A stretch of DNA of 64,000 bases from Streptomyces sp. DHE7-1. GTDB taxonomy: Bacteria > Actinomycetota > Actinomycetes > Streptomycetales > Streptomycetaceae. Numbering within the stretch: the stretch's first letter is position 1; every line of letters begins with the position of its first letter. The stretch spans positions 5,982,001 to 6,046,000 of the forward strand of contig JACJDG010000003.1 of NCBI GenBank assembly GCA_016432725.1, given 5' to 3'. A model generated the notes under the pieces. That model had not been told where the DNA came from. It did not search any database and was given only the letters and a program-made list of their open reading frames with translations. Shown here in pieces: positions 17,903 to 26,422 of the stretch. A program made the translations under genes and the position numbers.

Positions 17903-19348
17903 ATGCCCGCTCTCCGCATCAAGTCCCCGCAACTGCTCGTCGCCGAGTCCGGCGCCGACCGCGAGGGCCACGGCCTCAAGCGCACGATGGGCCTCTTCCA
18001 GCTCATCTGCTTCGGCATCGGCGCCATCGTCGGCACCGGCATCTTCGTCGGCCTCTCCGACTCCGTCGCCCAGGCCGGCCCCGCCGTGGTCGTCTCCTTC
18101 GTCCTCGCCGCGATCACCTGCGTCTTCACCGCGCTCTCCTTCGCCGAGCTGGGCGGCGCGATCCCGGTGTCCGGCTCCTCGTACTCCTTCGCCTACGCGG
18201 GACTCGGTGAGTCCACCGCGTTCCTGGTCGGCTGGTGCCTGCTGCTGGAGTACGGCGTCTCCATCTCGGCCGTCGCGGTCGGCTGGAGCGAGTACGTCAA
18301 CGAGCTCCTGCACAGCCTCACCGGCCTGCAGCTGCCGGCCGCGCTGTCCGCGGGGCCGGGCGACGGCGGGATCGTGAACCTGCCCGCCGTGATCGTCATC
18401 GCCATGGCGTCCGTGCTGCTGGTGCGCGGCGTGCGGGAGAGCGCCCGGGCGACCGCCGCGATGGCCGCCGTGAAGCTCGTCATCCTGCTGGCCTTCTGCG
18501 CCGTCGGCTACAGCGCCTTCAAGCACGGCAACCTGACCCCGTTCTCCCCGGCCGGCCTCGGCGGCATCGGCGCGGGCACCACCGCCGCCTTCTTCTCCTA
18601 CATCGGCTTCGACGCGATCACCACGGCCGGCGAGGAGGCGAAGAACCCGCGCCGGGACATCCCCGTCGCCATCCTCGTCTGCATGGGCCTGGTCACCCTG
18701 CTCTACTGCGCGGTCGCGCTCGCCGCGATCGGCGCCATCGGCGGCAAGCAGGTCGCCGACCGGCCCGCCGCGCTGTCGTACGTCGTCAACGAGGTCACCG
18801 GCTCCGCCGTCGGCGGCGGTGTCATCGCCTTCGGCGCGGTCGTCGCCATCGCCTCCGTCGTCCTCGCCGTGATGTACGGCCAGACCCGCATCCTGATGTC
18901 GATGTCCCGGGACGGCCTGATCCCGCGCGTCTTCGAGAAGGTCTCGCCGCGCACCTCCACCCCGGTGGCGGGCACGCTGATCGTCGCGGTCGTCTTCGCG
19001 GTCCCGGCGGCCTTCGCCTCCCTGGACGCCGTGATGAACCTGTGCACCATCGGCACGCTCGCGATCATGGCCGTCGTCAACATCGCGGTGATCGCCCTGC
19101 GGCGCCGGGAGCCGGGCCTCAAGCGCAGCTTCCGGGTGCCGCTCTACCCGGTCGGACCGCTGCTCGGCGTCGGCTTCTGCCTCTACCTGATGTACGAGAC
19201 CGGCTGGCGGACCTGGATCCAGTTCGCGGTGTTCCTGGTGGTGGGCCTCGGGGTGTACGTCCTCTACGGGCGGCGGCACTCCACGCTGGCCCGGGCGTCC
19301 GCCGACGTCACGCGGGACGCCGCTGACCGGGAACCACTGGCAGTCTGA
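17903..19348 (+). CDS. APC-family amino acid permease
   Basis: A 481-residue cytoplasmic membrane transporter with about 12-13 predicted membrane segments. The N-terminal LFQLICFGIGAIVGTGIFVG contains the GxGIFVG helix-1 motif of amino acid/polyamine/organocation transporters; the SYIGFDAITTAGEEAKNPRR segment is the conserved helix-6/loop of the cationic amino acid transporter (CAT) type. Its place after arginine deiminase and OTC suggests arginine or ornithine transport. Its last 41 bp overlap the end of the convergent RsbW-like gene. Confidence 0.88.
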   Translation: MPALRIKSPQLLVAESGADREGHGLKRTMGLFQLICFGIGAIVGTGIFVGLSDSVAQAGPAVVVSFVLAAITCVFTALSFAELGGAIPVSGSSYSFAYAGLGESTAFLVGWCLLLEYGVSISAVAVGWSEYVNELLHSLTGLQLPAALSAGPGDGGIVNLPAVIVIAMASVLLVRGVRESARATAAMAAVKLVILLAFCAVGYSAFKHGNLTPFSPAGLGGIGAGTTAAFFSYIGFDAITTAGEEAKNPRRDIPVAILVCMGLVTLLYCAVALAAIGAIGGKQVADRPAALSYVVNEVTGSAVGGGVIAFGAVVAIASVVLAVMYGQTRILMSMSRDGLIPRVFEKVSPRTSTPVAGTLIVAVVFAVPAAFASLDAVMNLCTIGTLAIMAVVNIAVIALRRREPGLKRSFRVPLYPVGPLLGVGFCLYLMYETGWRTWIQFAVFLVVGLGVYVLYGRRHSTLARASADVTRDAADREPLAV

Positions 19349-19760
19349 ACCACACCGCCTTGCCCGAGGCGGTCGGGCGGTGACCGCAGGACGAGCTGAG
19401 GGCGCGGATCAGCAGCAGCCCGCGCCCGCCCTCCTGCCAGAGGTCGGGCTCCTCGATCACCGGGCGGGTGAGATGCCCGGGCGGCGCCGGGTCCGGGTCG
19501 TGCACCTCGACCTGGCAGCCGCCCGGCCGCAGCTCCACCACCAGCTCGATCGGGCCGCGCCCGCCGGTGTGCTCCACCGCGTTGGCCACCAGCTCCGCCG
19601 TCAGCAGCTCCGCGGTGTCGCAGTCCGCCGCGTGCTCCACCTCCGCCAGGGCCGACCGGACCAGGGCACGCGCCACGGGCACCGCCGCGGTCGTGTGCGG
19701 CAGTGCGATGCGCCAGGAGGCCGATTCGGCGGGGCGTTCGTACAAGGCGAGTCCGTTCAT
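19308..19760 (-). CDS. ATP-binding regulatory protein, RsbW/SpoIIAB-like
   Basis: About 150 residues from ATG at 19760 (MNGLALYERPAESASWRIAL). It is a single HATPase domain with the N box LLTAELVANAVEHTGG and the GxGL motif EGGRGLLLIRALS, as in Streptomyces anti-sigma-factor kinases and their orphan relatives. Such proteins usually phosphorylate anti-sigma antagonists or sequester a sigma factor. No partner antagonist or sigma gene is adjacent. Convergent with, and overlapping by 41 bp, the permease gene. Confidence 0.82.
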   Translation of the reverse strand: MNGLALYERPAESASWRIALPHTTAAVPVARALVRSALAEVEHAADCDTAELLTAELVANAVEHTGGRGPIELVVELRPGGCQVEVHDPDPAPPGHLTRPVIEEPDLWQEGGRGLLLIRALSSSCGHRPTASGKAVWFRLPVVPGQRRPA

Positions 19761-19975
19761 GGAGCAGGCTGTCCTGCTTTCAACCGTAGAAATGGTACGG
19801 GCCCGGCCACGAGGGCCGTCGACGGGCACCGCCCGGGGCCGCTCCGCCCCGCACCGGCGGCCTACCCGCAGGGACGCCCCGCCTCGCCCCGCCGGGCCCA
19901 CTGTTACGCGGCTGTGGACGACCGGTGACGCGTGTGACGGGACCGGGCCGTCCCGGAACAGGTTGTCGCGCCATC

Positions 19976-19989
19976 GTGACGACAGTCAC
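19976..19989. promoter_or_regulatory. Operator-like inverted repeat shared with the ligase/dehydrogenase promoter region
   Basis: GTGACGACAGTCAC has complementary GTGAC/GTCAC arms around a GACA centre. The first 13 bases recur exactly at 26341-26353. A -10-like TGATAGCT follows at about 19997, so a bound protein here would sit over the promoter of the enoyl-CoA hydratase operon. The local PaaX protein is the obvious candidate regulator, which is inference. The rest of the 19761-20076 gap shows only the direct repeat listed next. Confidence 0.55.
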
Positions 19990-20021
19990 AAAGAGGTGAT
20001 AGCTTCATGGGGTACCGCACT

Positions 20022-20052
20022 GTGAGGCACCACCGCAGCAACGTGAGGCACC
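20022..20052 (+). repeat. Direct repeat of GTGAGGCACC, 21 bp apart
   Basis: Two copies of GTGAGGCACC begin at 20022 and 20043, two helical turns apart, between the putative promoter and the AGGAGG ribosome binding site of the enoyl-CoA hydratase gene. They could be an additional regulator site or a chance repeat in the untranslated leader. Confidence 0.4.
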
Positions 20053-20076
20053 GCCCCCTCTAGGAGGCCGCACGTC

Positions 20077-20904
20077 ATGAGTCCCTTCACCGGCTCCGCC
20101 GCCCGCACCTCCACGTGGGAGCACCTGCGGGTCCAGCTCGACGACGGTGTGGCCACCGTCACCCTCGCCCGCCCCGAGAAGCTCAACGCCCTCACCTTCG
20201 GCGCCTACGCCGACCTGCGCGACCTGCTCGCCGAGCTGTCCCGGGAGCGGTCGGTCCGCGCCCTGGTGCTGGCCGGTGAGGGACGCGGCTTCTGCTCCGG
20301 CGGCGACGTGGACGAGATCATCGGCGCCACCCTGTCCATGGACACCGCCCAGCTCCTCGACTTCAACCGGATGACCGGGCAGGTGGTCCGGGCGATCCGG
20401 GAGTGCCCCTTCCCGGTGATCGCCGCCGTGCACGGCGTGGCGGCGGGCGCGGGAGCCGTACTCGCCCTGGCCGCCGACTTCCGCGTCGCGGACCCCTCGG
20501 CCCGGTTCGCCTTCCTCTTCACCCGCGTCGGCCTCTCCGGCGGCGACATGGGCGCGGCCTACCTGCTGCCCCGCGTCGTCGGACTCGGGCACGCGACCCG
20601 GCTGCTGATGCTGGGCGAACCGGTCCGCGCGGCGGAGGCCGAGCGGATCGGCCTGATCAGCGTGCCGGCGGAGGAGGGCCACACCGACCGGACGGCGCTG
20701 GAGCTCGCCCGCCGCCTGGCCGACGGACCCGCCCTGGCGTACGCCCAGACCAAGGCCCTGCTCACGGCCGAGCTGGACATGCCGCTGGCCGCGTCGGTCG
20801 AGCTGGACGCCGCCACCCAGGCGCTGCTGATGAACGGCGAGGACTACGCGGAGTTCCACGCCGCCTTCCGGGAGAAGCGGCCGCCGAAGTGGCGGGGGAG
20901 GTAG
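20077..20904 (+). CDS. Enoyl-CoA hydratase/isomerase family protein
   Basis: A 275-residue crotonase-fold protein with the oxyanion-hole segments VLAGEGRGFCSGGDVDEI and AAVHGVAAGAGAVLALAADF. It carries a well placed AGGAGG. It is the first gene of the rightward aryl-CoA degradation operon and ends 5 bp before the monooxygenase gene. In the 2-aminobenzoyl-CoA and salicylyl-CoA routes a crotonase homologue hydrates or opens the ring product after dearomatisation; which step this one does cannot be told from sequence. Confidence 0.9.
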   Translation: MSPFTGSAARTSTWEHLRVQLDDGVATVTLARPEKLNALTFGAYADLRDLLAELSRERSVRALVLAGEGRGFCSGGDVDEIIGATLSMDTAQLLDFNRMTGQVVRAIRECPFPVIAAVHGVAAGAGAVLALAADFRVADPSARFAFLFTRVGLSGGDMGAAYLLPRVVGLGHATRLLMLGEPVRAAEAERIGLISVPAEEGHTDRTALELARRLADGPALAYAQTKALLTAELDMPLAASVELDAATQALLMNGEDYAEFHAAFREKRPPKWRGR

Positions 20905-20909
20905 CCGCG

Positions 20910-23248
20910 ATGACCGGCCGCCCGCTGCGCGTGGCGATCACCGGCGGAGGCCCCGGCGGGCTCTACGCGGCCGCGCTGCTCAAACGGCTCGACCCCGCCC
21001 GGGAGGTCACCGTCTGGGAGCGCAACGCCCCCGACGAGACCTTCGGCTTCGGCGTGGTCCTCTCCGACGAGACCCTGGGCGGCATCGAGCACGCCGACCC
21101 GGTGGTCTACGAGGCCCTGCGGCGCGACTTCGTCCGCTGGGACGACATCGACATCGTCCACCGGGGCACCCGCCACACCTCCGGCGGACACGGTTTCGCC
21201 GCGCTGGGCCGGCGCCGGCTGCTGGAGATCCTGCACGAGCGCTGCCGCTCCCTCGGCGTGGACCTCCGCTTCCGCGCCGCGGCGCCGCCGGCCGCCCGGC
21301 TCGCCGGGGAGTACGACCTCGTCGTCGCCGCCGACGGGGTCCACAGCGCCACCCGCGACGCCCGCGCCCACGTGTTCCGGCCCCGGATCACCGCCCACCG
21401 CTGCCGCTACATCTGGCTGGCCGCCGACTTCGCCTTCGACGCGTTCCGCTTCGAGATCGCCGAGACCGAGCACGGCGTGATGCAACTGCACGCCTACCCG
21501 TACGCCGGTCCGCCGCCCGGCCGGCAACCCCGGACGAGCCCCTCCGGGCCGCGGAGCCGGCCCGGCGCCTCCACCGTGATCGTGGAGATGCGCGAGGAGG
21601 TCTGGCGGGCGGCCGGGTTCGACGAGGCCGAGCCGCGGGAGTCCGTCGAGCGCTGCGCCAAGGTCTTCGCCGACGCCCTCGGCGGGAGGCCGCTGCGCTC
21701 CGACAACTCGGCCTGGACGACCTTCCGCACGGTGGTCTGCGAGCGCTGGTCCGACGGCAACGTCGTCCTCCTCGGCGACGCCGCCCACACCGCCCACTTC
21801 TCCATCGGCTCCGGCACCAAGCTCGCCGTGGAGGACGCGCTGGCGCTGGCCGCGTGCGTCGAGGAGCAGCCCGACGTGCCCGGCGCGCTGGCCGCCTACG
21901 AGGAGGAGCGCAAGCCCGTCGTCGCCTCCACCCAGCGGGCCGCCCGGGCCAGCCTGGAGTGGTTCGAGGACCTGGGCCGCTACCTCGGCCAGCCGTCCCG
22001 CCAGTTCGCCTTCAACCTGCTCACCCGCAGCCGCCGGGTCACCCACGACAACCTCCGGCTGCGGGACGCGCACTTCACCGGGGCCGTCGAGCGCGAGTTC
22101 GGCTGCCCGCCGGGCACGCCCCCATGTTCACCCCGTTCCGGCTGCGCGGACTGACCCTGCGCAACCGGGTCGTGGTGTCGCCCATGGACGTGTACTCGGC
22201 CGAGGAGGGCGTGCCCGGCGACTTCCACCTGGTCCACCTGGGCGCCCGCGCGCTCGGCGGGGCCGGACTGGTGATGACCGAGATGGTGTGCGTGAGCGAG
22301 CGGGGCCGGATCACCCCCGGCTGCGCCGGCCTCTACACCGGCCGGCAGGCCGAGGCGTGGCGGCGGATCACCGACTTCGTGCACCACCGGGCACCGGGTA
22401 CCGCGATCGGCGTCCAGCTCGGCCACAGCGGCCGCAAGGGCTCCACCCGGCTGATGTGGGAGGGCATGGACGAGCCGCTGCCGGACGGCAACTGGCCGCT
22501 GGTGGCCGCGTCGCCGCTGCCCTACCGGCCGGGCGGGCAGGTGCCGCGCGGCCTGACCCGCGCCCAGCTGACCGACATCCGGGAGCAGTTCGCCGCGGCC
22601 GCCGGGCGGGCCGCGCGGGCCGGCTTCGACCTGCTCGAACTGCACTGCGCCCACGGCTATCTGCTCTCCGGCTTCCTCTCCCCGCTCACCAACCACCGCA
22701 CCGACGCCTACGGCGGTTCGCCCGAGAACCGGCTGAGGTTCCCGCTGGAGGTCTTCGACGCCGTGCGCGCGGTGTGGCCGGACGAACGGCCCATGACCGT
22801 GCGGATCTCCGCCACCGACTGGGCCGAGGGCGGCACCGGCGCCGAGGACGCGGTCGGCATCGCCCGGGCCTTCGCGGCGCACGGCGCCGACGCGATCGAC
22901 GTCTCCACCGGGCAGGTGGTGGCCGAGGAGCGGCCGGAGTTCGGGCGGTCGTACCAGACGCCGTTCGCCGACCGCATCCGGCACGAGGCCGGGATCCCGG
23001 TGATCGCGGTCGGCGCGATCTCCTCCTGGGACGACGTCAACTCCCTGATCCTGGCCGGGCGTACGGACCTGTGCGCACTGGCGCGGCCGCACCTGTACGA
23101 CCCGCACTGGACGCTGCACGCGGCGGCCGAACAGGGTTACGAGGGGCCCGGAGTGGCCTGGCCCGCCCCCTACCGGGCGGGCAGCAGACGACCGCAGACC
23201 GGCCGCACGGACGCGCCGAAACCGCGACTGTCCCTCGGCGGACGGTGA
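20910..23248 (+). CDS. Fused aryl-CoA monooxygenase/old-yellow-enzyme reductase (2-aminobenzoyl- or salicylyl-CoA type; frameshifted)
   Basis: The N-terminal about 400 residues are a PHBH-type FAD monooxygenase: ITGGGPGGLYAAALLKRL dinucleotide fold, DG motif in VVAADGVHSATRDA, and VVLLGDAAHTAHFSIGSGTK. The C-terminal about 370 residues are an FMN old-yellow-enzyme barrel (PFRLRGLTLRNRVVVSPMDV, ELHCAHGYLLSGFLSPLTN). One added C in the C5 run at 22119-22123 joins them into about 780 residues, the length of 2-aminobenzoyl-CoA monooxygenase/reductase and of annotated salicylyl-CoA 5-hydroxylase/oxidoreductases. The OYE half has no ribosome binding site of its own, favouring a fusion. The reaction hydroxylates and then reduces the CoA-activated ring. 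Substrate is undecided; see the RidA entry. Confidence 0.85.
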
Positions 23249-23386
23249 CCGGGGCGACGAGGAGGAGCCGCGCGGTTCCGGTCACACGCCTTCCACGCGA
23301 TCCGCACGCTTCCTGAACCGCTTGTTCCGCTTCGGCTGGCTACGTTCGGCAGGTCCGTGCCGGAGACGAGAGAGACCGAGACCGCG

Positions 23387-23790
23387 ATGAACCACACCAG
23401 GCCCCTGCCCGAGCCCCCGGATACGGCTACGGCGGCCATCAGGCCCCGGAGCCGCAGTACGCGGAGCCCGCCCACCGGCCGGCCGGTCCCGGCCGGCAGC
23501 GCCGCGAGGACGGCTCGGGCACCCGGCGCACCGCCCTCGTCATCCACACCGTCGCCGACGTCGCGGCGGCGTTCCTGGGGCTGTGGATCCTGCTGTACCT
23601 GCTGGAGGCCAACCACGCGAACGTGTTCGTGGGGTTCGTGCAGGGCGTGGCCGACGCGCTGGCCTGGTGGTCGCAGGACATCTTCACGATGGACACGGAG
23701 AACCTCCGGGTACTGCTGAACTACGGCCTTCCCGCGGTCCTCTACCTCGCGGTCGGGCACGGCGTCGCGATGCGGCTGCGGCGCTTCTGA
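23387..23790 (+). CDS. Small membrane protein (frameshifted in this sequence)
   Basis: Not visible as one frame. ATG at 23387 gives MNHTRPLPEPP; adding one C to the C5 run at 23414-23418 continues into GYGYGGHQAPEPQYAEPAHR and then two hydrophobic segments (VADVAAAFLGLWILLYLLEA and VLLNYGLPAVLYLAVGHGVA) before a stop at 23788. The product, about 134 residues, has a Pro/Tyr/Gln-rich cytoplasmic N terminus followed by two membrane helices, a common plan for Streptomyces small hypothetical membrane proteins. It converges with the PaaX gene. Function unknown. Confidence 0.65.
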
Positions 23791-23800
23791 CCCGCCGGGC

Positions 23801-24657
23801 TCACGCCCCGCGGACTCCGCCTCCGCGGACTCCGCCCCCACGAACTCCGCCCCCACGAACTCCGCCCCCGCGTCGCGCAGCCGCTCGTGCAGGCTCCGGA
23901 ACACCCGTGCCGAGCGGACCCCCGGCCAGTCGGCGGGCAGCAGCCGGGCGGGCAGGCCCGGATCGGTGTAGGGCAGGTGCCGCCAGGAGTCCAGGGCCGT
24001 CAGGTAGTCCCGGTAGGCCTCCTCCGGCGGGGTGCCGGTGCGGCGCTCCCAGGCGTGCAGGACCGGCGCGTGGACGTCCAGGAAACCCTCGTGCGCCTTG
24101 GCGATCGCCGTCAGGTCCCACCAGCGGGTGACGGCCTCCCGGGTGGCGGCGAAGCCGAGGTGCTCGCCCCGGAAGAGGTCCACGTACGGGTCGAGGGCCA
24201 GGCGGCGCAGGGTGTGCCGGGTCTCCTCGTACAGCCGGGCCGGGGCGATCCACACCCCGGGCGCGGCCGTGCCGAAGCCCAGGCCGGCCAGCCGGGAGCG
24301 CAGCACGTGCCGCTTCTGCCGTTCCGACTCGGGCACCGAGAACACCGCCAGGACCCAGCCCTCGTCCTCGGGCGGAGCGGTCGCGTAGATGCGGCGGTCG
24401 CCGTCCTCCAGCAACTGGCGTGCCTCGGCCGAGAGTTCGTACCCGGCCGCGCCGGTCCGGGCGCGGGCGGGCAGCAGCAGCCCGCGGCGTTTGAGCCGGG
24501 ACACCGAGGAGCGCACGGAGGGCGCGTCCACCCCGACCGCGGCCAGCAGCCGGATCAGCTCGGCGACGGGCACCGGGCCGGGCATGTAGCGGCCGTACGC
24601 GCCGTACAGCGTGACGATGAGGGACCTGGGGGCGTGCTGCTCGGACACGTTGATCAT
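23801..24657 (-). CDS. PaaX-family transcriptional regulator
   Basis: Begins MINVSEQHAPRSLIVTLYGA with the PaaX winged-helix (LAAVGVDAPSVRSSVSRLKR as recognition region) and the C-terminal PaaX domain (LPYTDPGLPARLLPADWPG). As written the frame stays open for about 200 more codons antisense to the neighbouring gene, ending at 23170. A single extra base in the run at 23806-23809 would place a stop at 23801 and give about 286 residues, the usual PaaX length. The C-terminal tail contains a short tandem repeat (GAEFVGAEFVGAES). PaaX proteins repress aryl-CoA operons until an aryl-CoA binds; this gene sits right behind the CoA ligase gene (stop 24673). Confidence 0.8.
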
Positions 24658-24672
24658 TTTAGGACGTCGTCG

Positions 24673-26265
24673 TCAGGGCCGGTCACCGGCGGTGCGCAGC
24701 CGGAACCGCTGCAGCTTGCCGGTGGCCGTGCGGGGCAGCGCGTCGAGGAAGACGAACTCGCGCGGGCACTTGTACGGCGCCAGCTCGGCCTTGAGGAAGG
24801 CGCGCAGCGGCTCGGGGTCGCGCGGCGCCCCGTCCCGCAGCACCGTGTAGGCCACCGCCACCTGGCCGCGCACCTCGTCGGGGCGGCCGACCACCGCCGT
24901 CTCGACCACGTCGGGGTGGCGCAGCAGGGCGTCCTCCACCTCCGGGCCCGCGATGTTGTAGCCGGCCGAGATGATCATGTCGTCCGCGCGGGCCACGTAG
25001 CGGAAGTAGCCGTCGCTCTCCCGGACGTAGGTGTCGCCGGTGACGTTCCAGCCGCCGCGCACGTACTCCCGCTGCCGCGGGTCGGCGAGATAGCGGCAGC
25101 CGACCGGGCCGCGCACCGCCAGCAGTCCCGGCTCACCGTCCGGCACCGGCTCCCCGTACGCGTCCTGCACCCGCGCCTGCCAGCCCGGGACCGGAACTCC
25201 CGTGGTGCCGGGCCTGATCCGCTCGTCGGCGGCCGAGACGAAGATGTGCAGCAGCTCGGTGGCGCCGATGCCGTTGATGATGCGCAGCCCCGTGCGCTCG
25301 TGCCACGCCCGCCAGGTGGCCGCGGGCAGGTTCTCGCCGGCCGACACGCAGCGCCGCAGCGACGAGAGGTCATGGCCGTCCATCGCCTCGAGCATCGCGC
25401 GGTACGCGGTCGGCGCGGTGAACAGCACCGAGACCCGGTGCCCGGCGATGGCCGGCAGCAACTGGCGCGGCCCCGCCTGTTCGAGCAGCAGCGCGCTCGC
25501 GCCCGCTCGCAGCGGGAAGATCACCAGACCGCCCAGCCCGAAGGTGAAGCCGAGCGGGGGACTTCCGGTGAACACGTCGTCGGGCCGGGGCCGCAGCACG
25601 TGCGCGGAGAAGGTGTCCGCGACCGCCAGCACGTCCCGGTGGAAGTGCATGCACCCCTTCGGCCGGCCCGTGGTGCCCGAGGTGAAGGCGATCAGGGCGA
25701 CGTCGTCGGCGGCGGTGCCGACCGCCGGGAAGGGGGTGTCCGGCGCCGGGCGGCGCAGCAGGTCGTCGGGCGCCTCACCGCCGTAGGCGAGGATGCGCAG
25801 GCCCGGTATCCCGGCCTTCGCCAGGTCGTCCACCGCCCGTACGTCGCACAGCGCGTGCCGGACCCGGGCCATCTCGCACATCGTGGCCAGCTCGTGCGGA
25901 CGCTGCTGGGCCAGCACGGTGACCGCCACCGCGCCCGCCTTCAGCACGGCCAGCCAGCACGCGGCGAGCCAGGGCGTGGTCGGCCCGCGCAGCAGGACCC
26001 GGTTGCCGGGCACGACGCCCAGCTCGCGGGTGAGGACATGGGCGATCCGGTCCACGCGGGCGCGCAGCACGCCGTACGTCCACGAGGAGCCGTCCGGGGT
26101 GTGGAAGACCGGGCGGTCCGTGTCGCCGCGGCCGAGCAGCTCGGCGGCGCAGTTGAGCCGCTCGGGGTAGCGCAGCTCCGCCAGGTCGAAGCGCAGCTCG
26201 GGCCACTCGTCCGGCGGCGGAAGATGGTCGCGCGTGAAGGTGTCGACATGGGCGGAGACGTTCAT
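24673..26265 (-). CDS. Aryl-CoA ligase (2-aminobenzoate/benzoate-CoA ligase family)
   Basis: A 530-residue adenylate-forming enzyme starting MNVSAHVDTFTRDHLPPPDE. The AMP-binding motif is TSGTTGRPKG, the adenine motif NGIGATELLH, and the C-terminal domain has YNIAGPEVEDAL and the catalytic Lys region PRTATGKLQRF. The opening (DHLPPPDEWPEL) and TATGKLQRFRLR ending resemble bacterial benzoate/2-aminobenzoate-CoA ligases rather than long-chain fatty acyl ligases. It activates the aromatic acid that the fused monooxygenase/reductase then attacks. Divergent from the acyl-CoA dehydrogenase gene; co-transcribed with the PaaX gene. Confidence 0.85.
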   Translation of the reverse strand: MNVSAHVDTFTRDHLPPPDEWPELRFDLAELRYPERLNCAAELLGRGDTDRPVFHTPDGSSWTYGVLRARVDRIAHVLTRELGVVPGNRVLLRGPTTPWLAACWLAVLKAGAVAVTVLAQQRPHELATMCEMARVRHALCDVRAVDDLAKAGIPGLRILAYGGEAPDDLLRRPAPDTPFPAVGTAADDVALIAFTSGTTGRPKGCMHFHRDVLAVADTFSAHVLRPRPDDVFTGSPPLGFTFGLGGLVIFPLRAGASALLLEQAGPRQLLPAIAGHRVSVLFTAPTAYRAMLEAMDGHDLSSLRRCVSAGENLPAATWRAWHERTGLRIINGIGATELLHIFVSAADERIRPGTTGVPVPGWQARVQDAYGEPVPDGEPGLLAVRGPVGCRYLADPRQREYVRGGWNVTGDTYVRESDGYFRYVARADDMIISAGYNIAGPEVEDALLRHPDVVETAVVGRPDEVRGQVAVAYTVLRDGAPRDPEPLRAFLKAELAPYKCPREFVFLDALPRTATGKLQRFRLRTAGDRP

Positions 26266-26340
26266 GGCGGTGCGCCCCCTTGCCTGACGGCGTCGAGACG
26301 GGCGTCCTGACTGCGCTCGCAACTGGAGCGTATCGTGTTG

Positions 26341-26353
26341 GTGACGACAGTCA
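26341..26353. promoter_or_regulatory. Second copy of the operator-like site in the divergent ligase/dehydrogenase promoter region
   Basis: GTGACGACAGTCA is identical to the first 13 bases of the site at 19976 and sits between the ligase start (26265, leftward) and the dehydrogenase start (26423, rightward), inside a wider imperfect GTTG...CAAC frame. Two catabolic promoter regions sharing a site of this length argue for one regulator controlling the whole 20-28 kb locus. Confidence 0.55.
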
Positions 26354-26422
26354 ACTGTGCGCGATACCGTCGAGGGAAGACGGGAGGGTCACCGCCGGCC
26401 CGCCCCGGAGGGAGGACCGGCA

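Noticed and set aside
22124..23248. The old-yellow-enzyme half as a separate gene starting at ATG 22124
   Set aside because: There is no ribosome binding site before that ATG, the upstream frame reads into it, and one added C yields the known fused architecture.
23806..23880. CRISPR-like repeats
   Set aside because: The repeats are only about 15 bp, directly adjacent without spacers, and fall within the PaaX coding tail.
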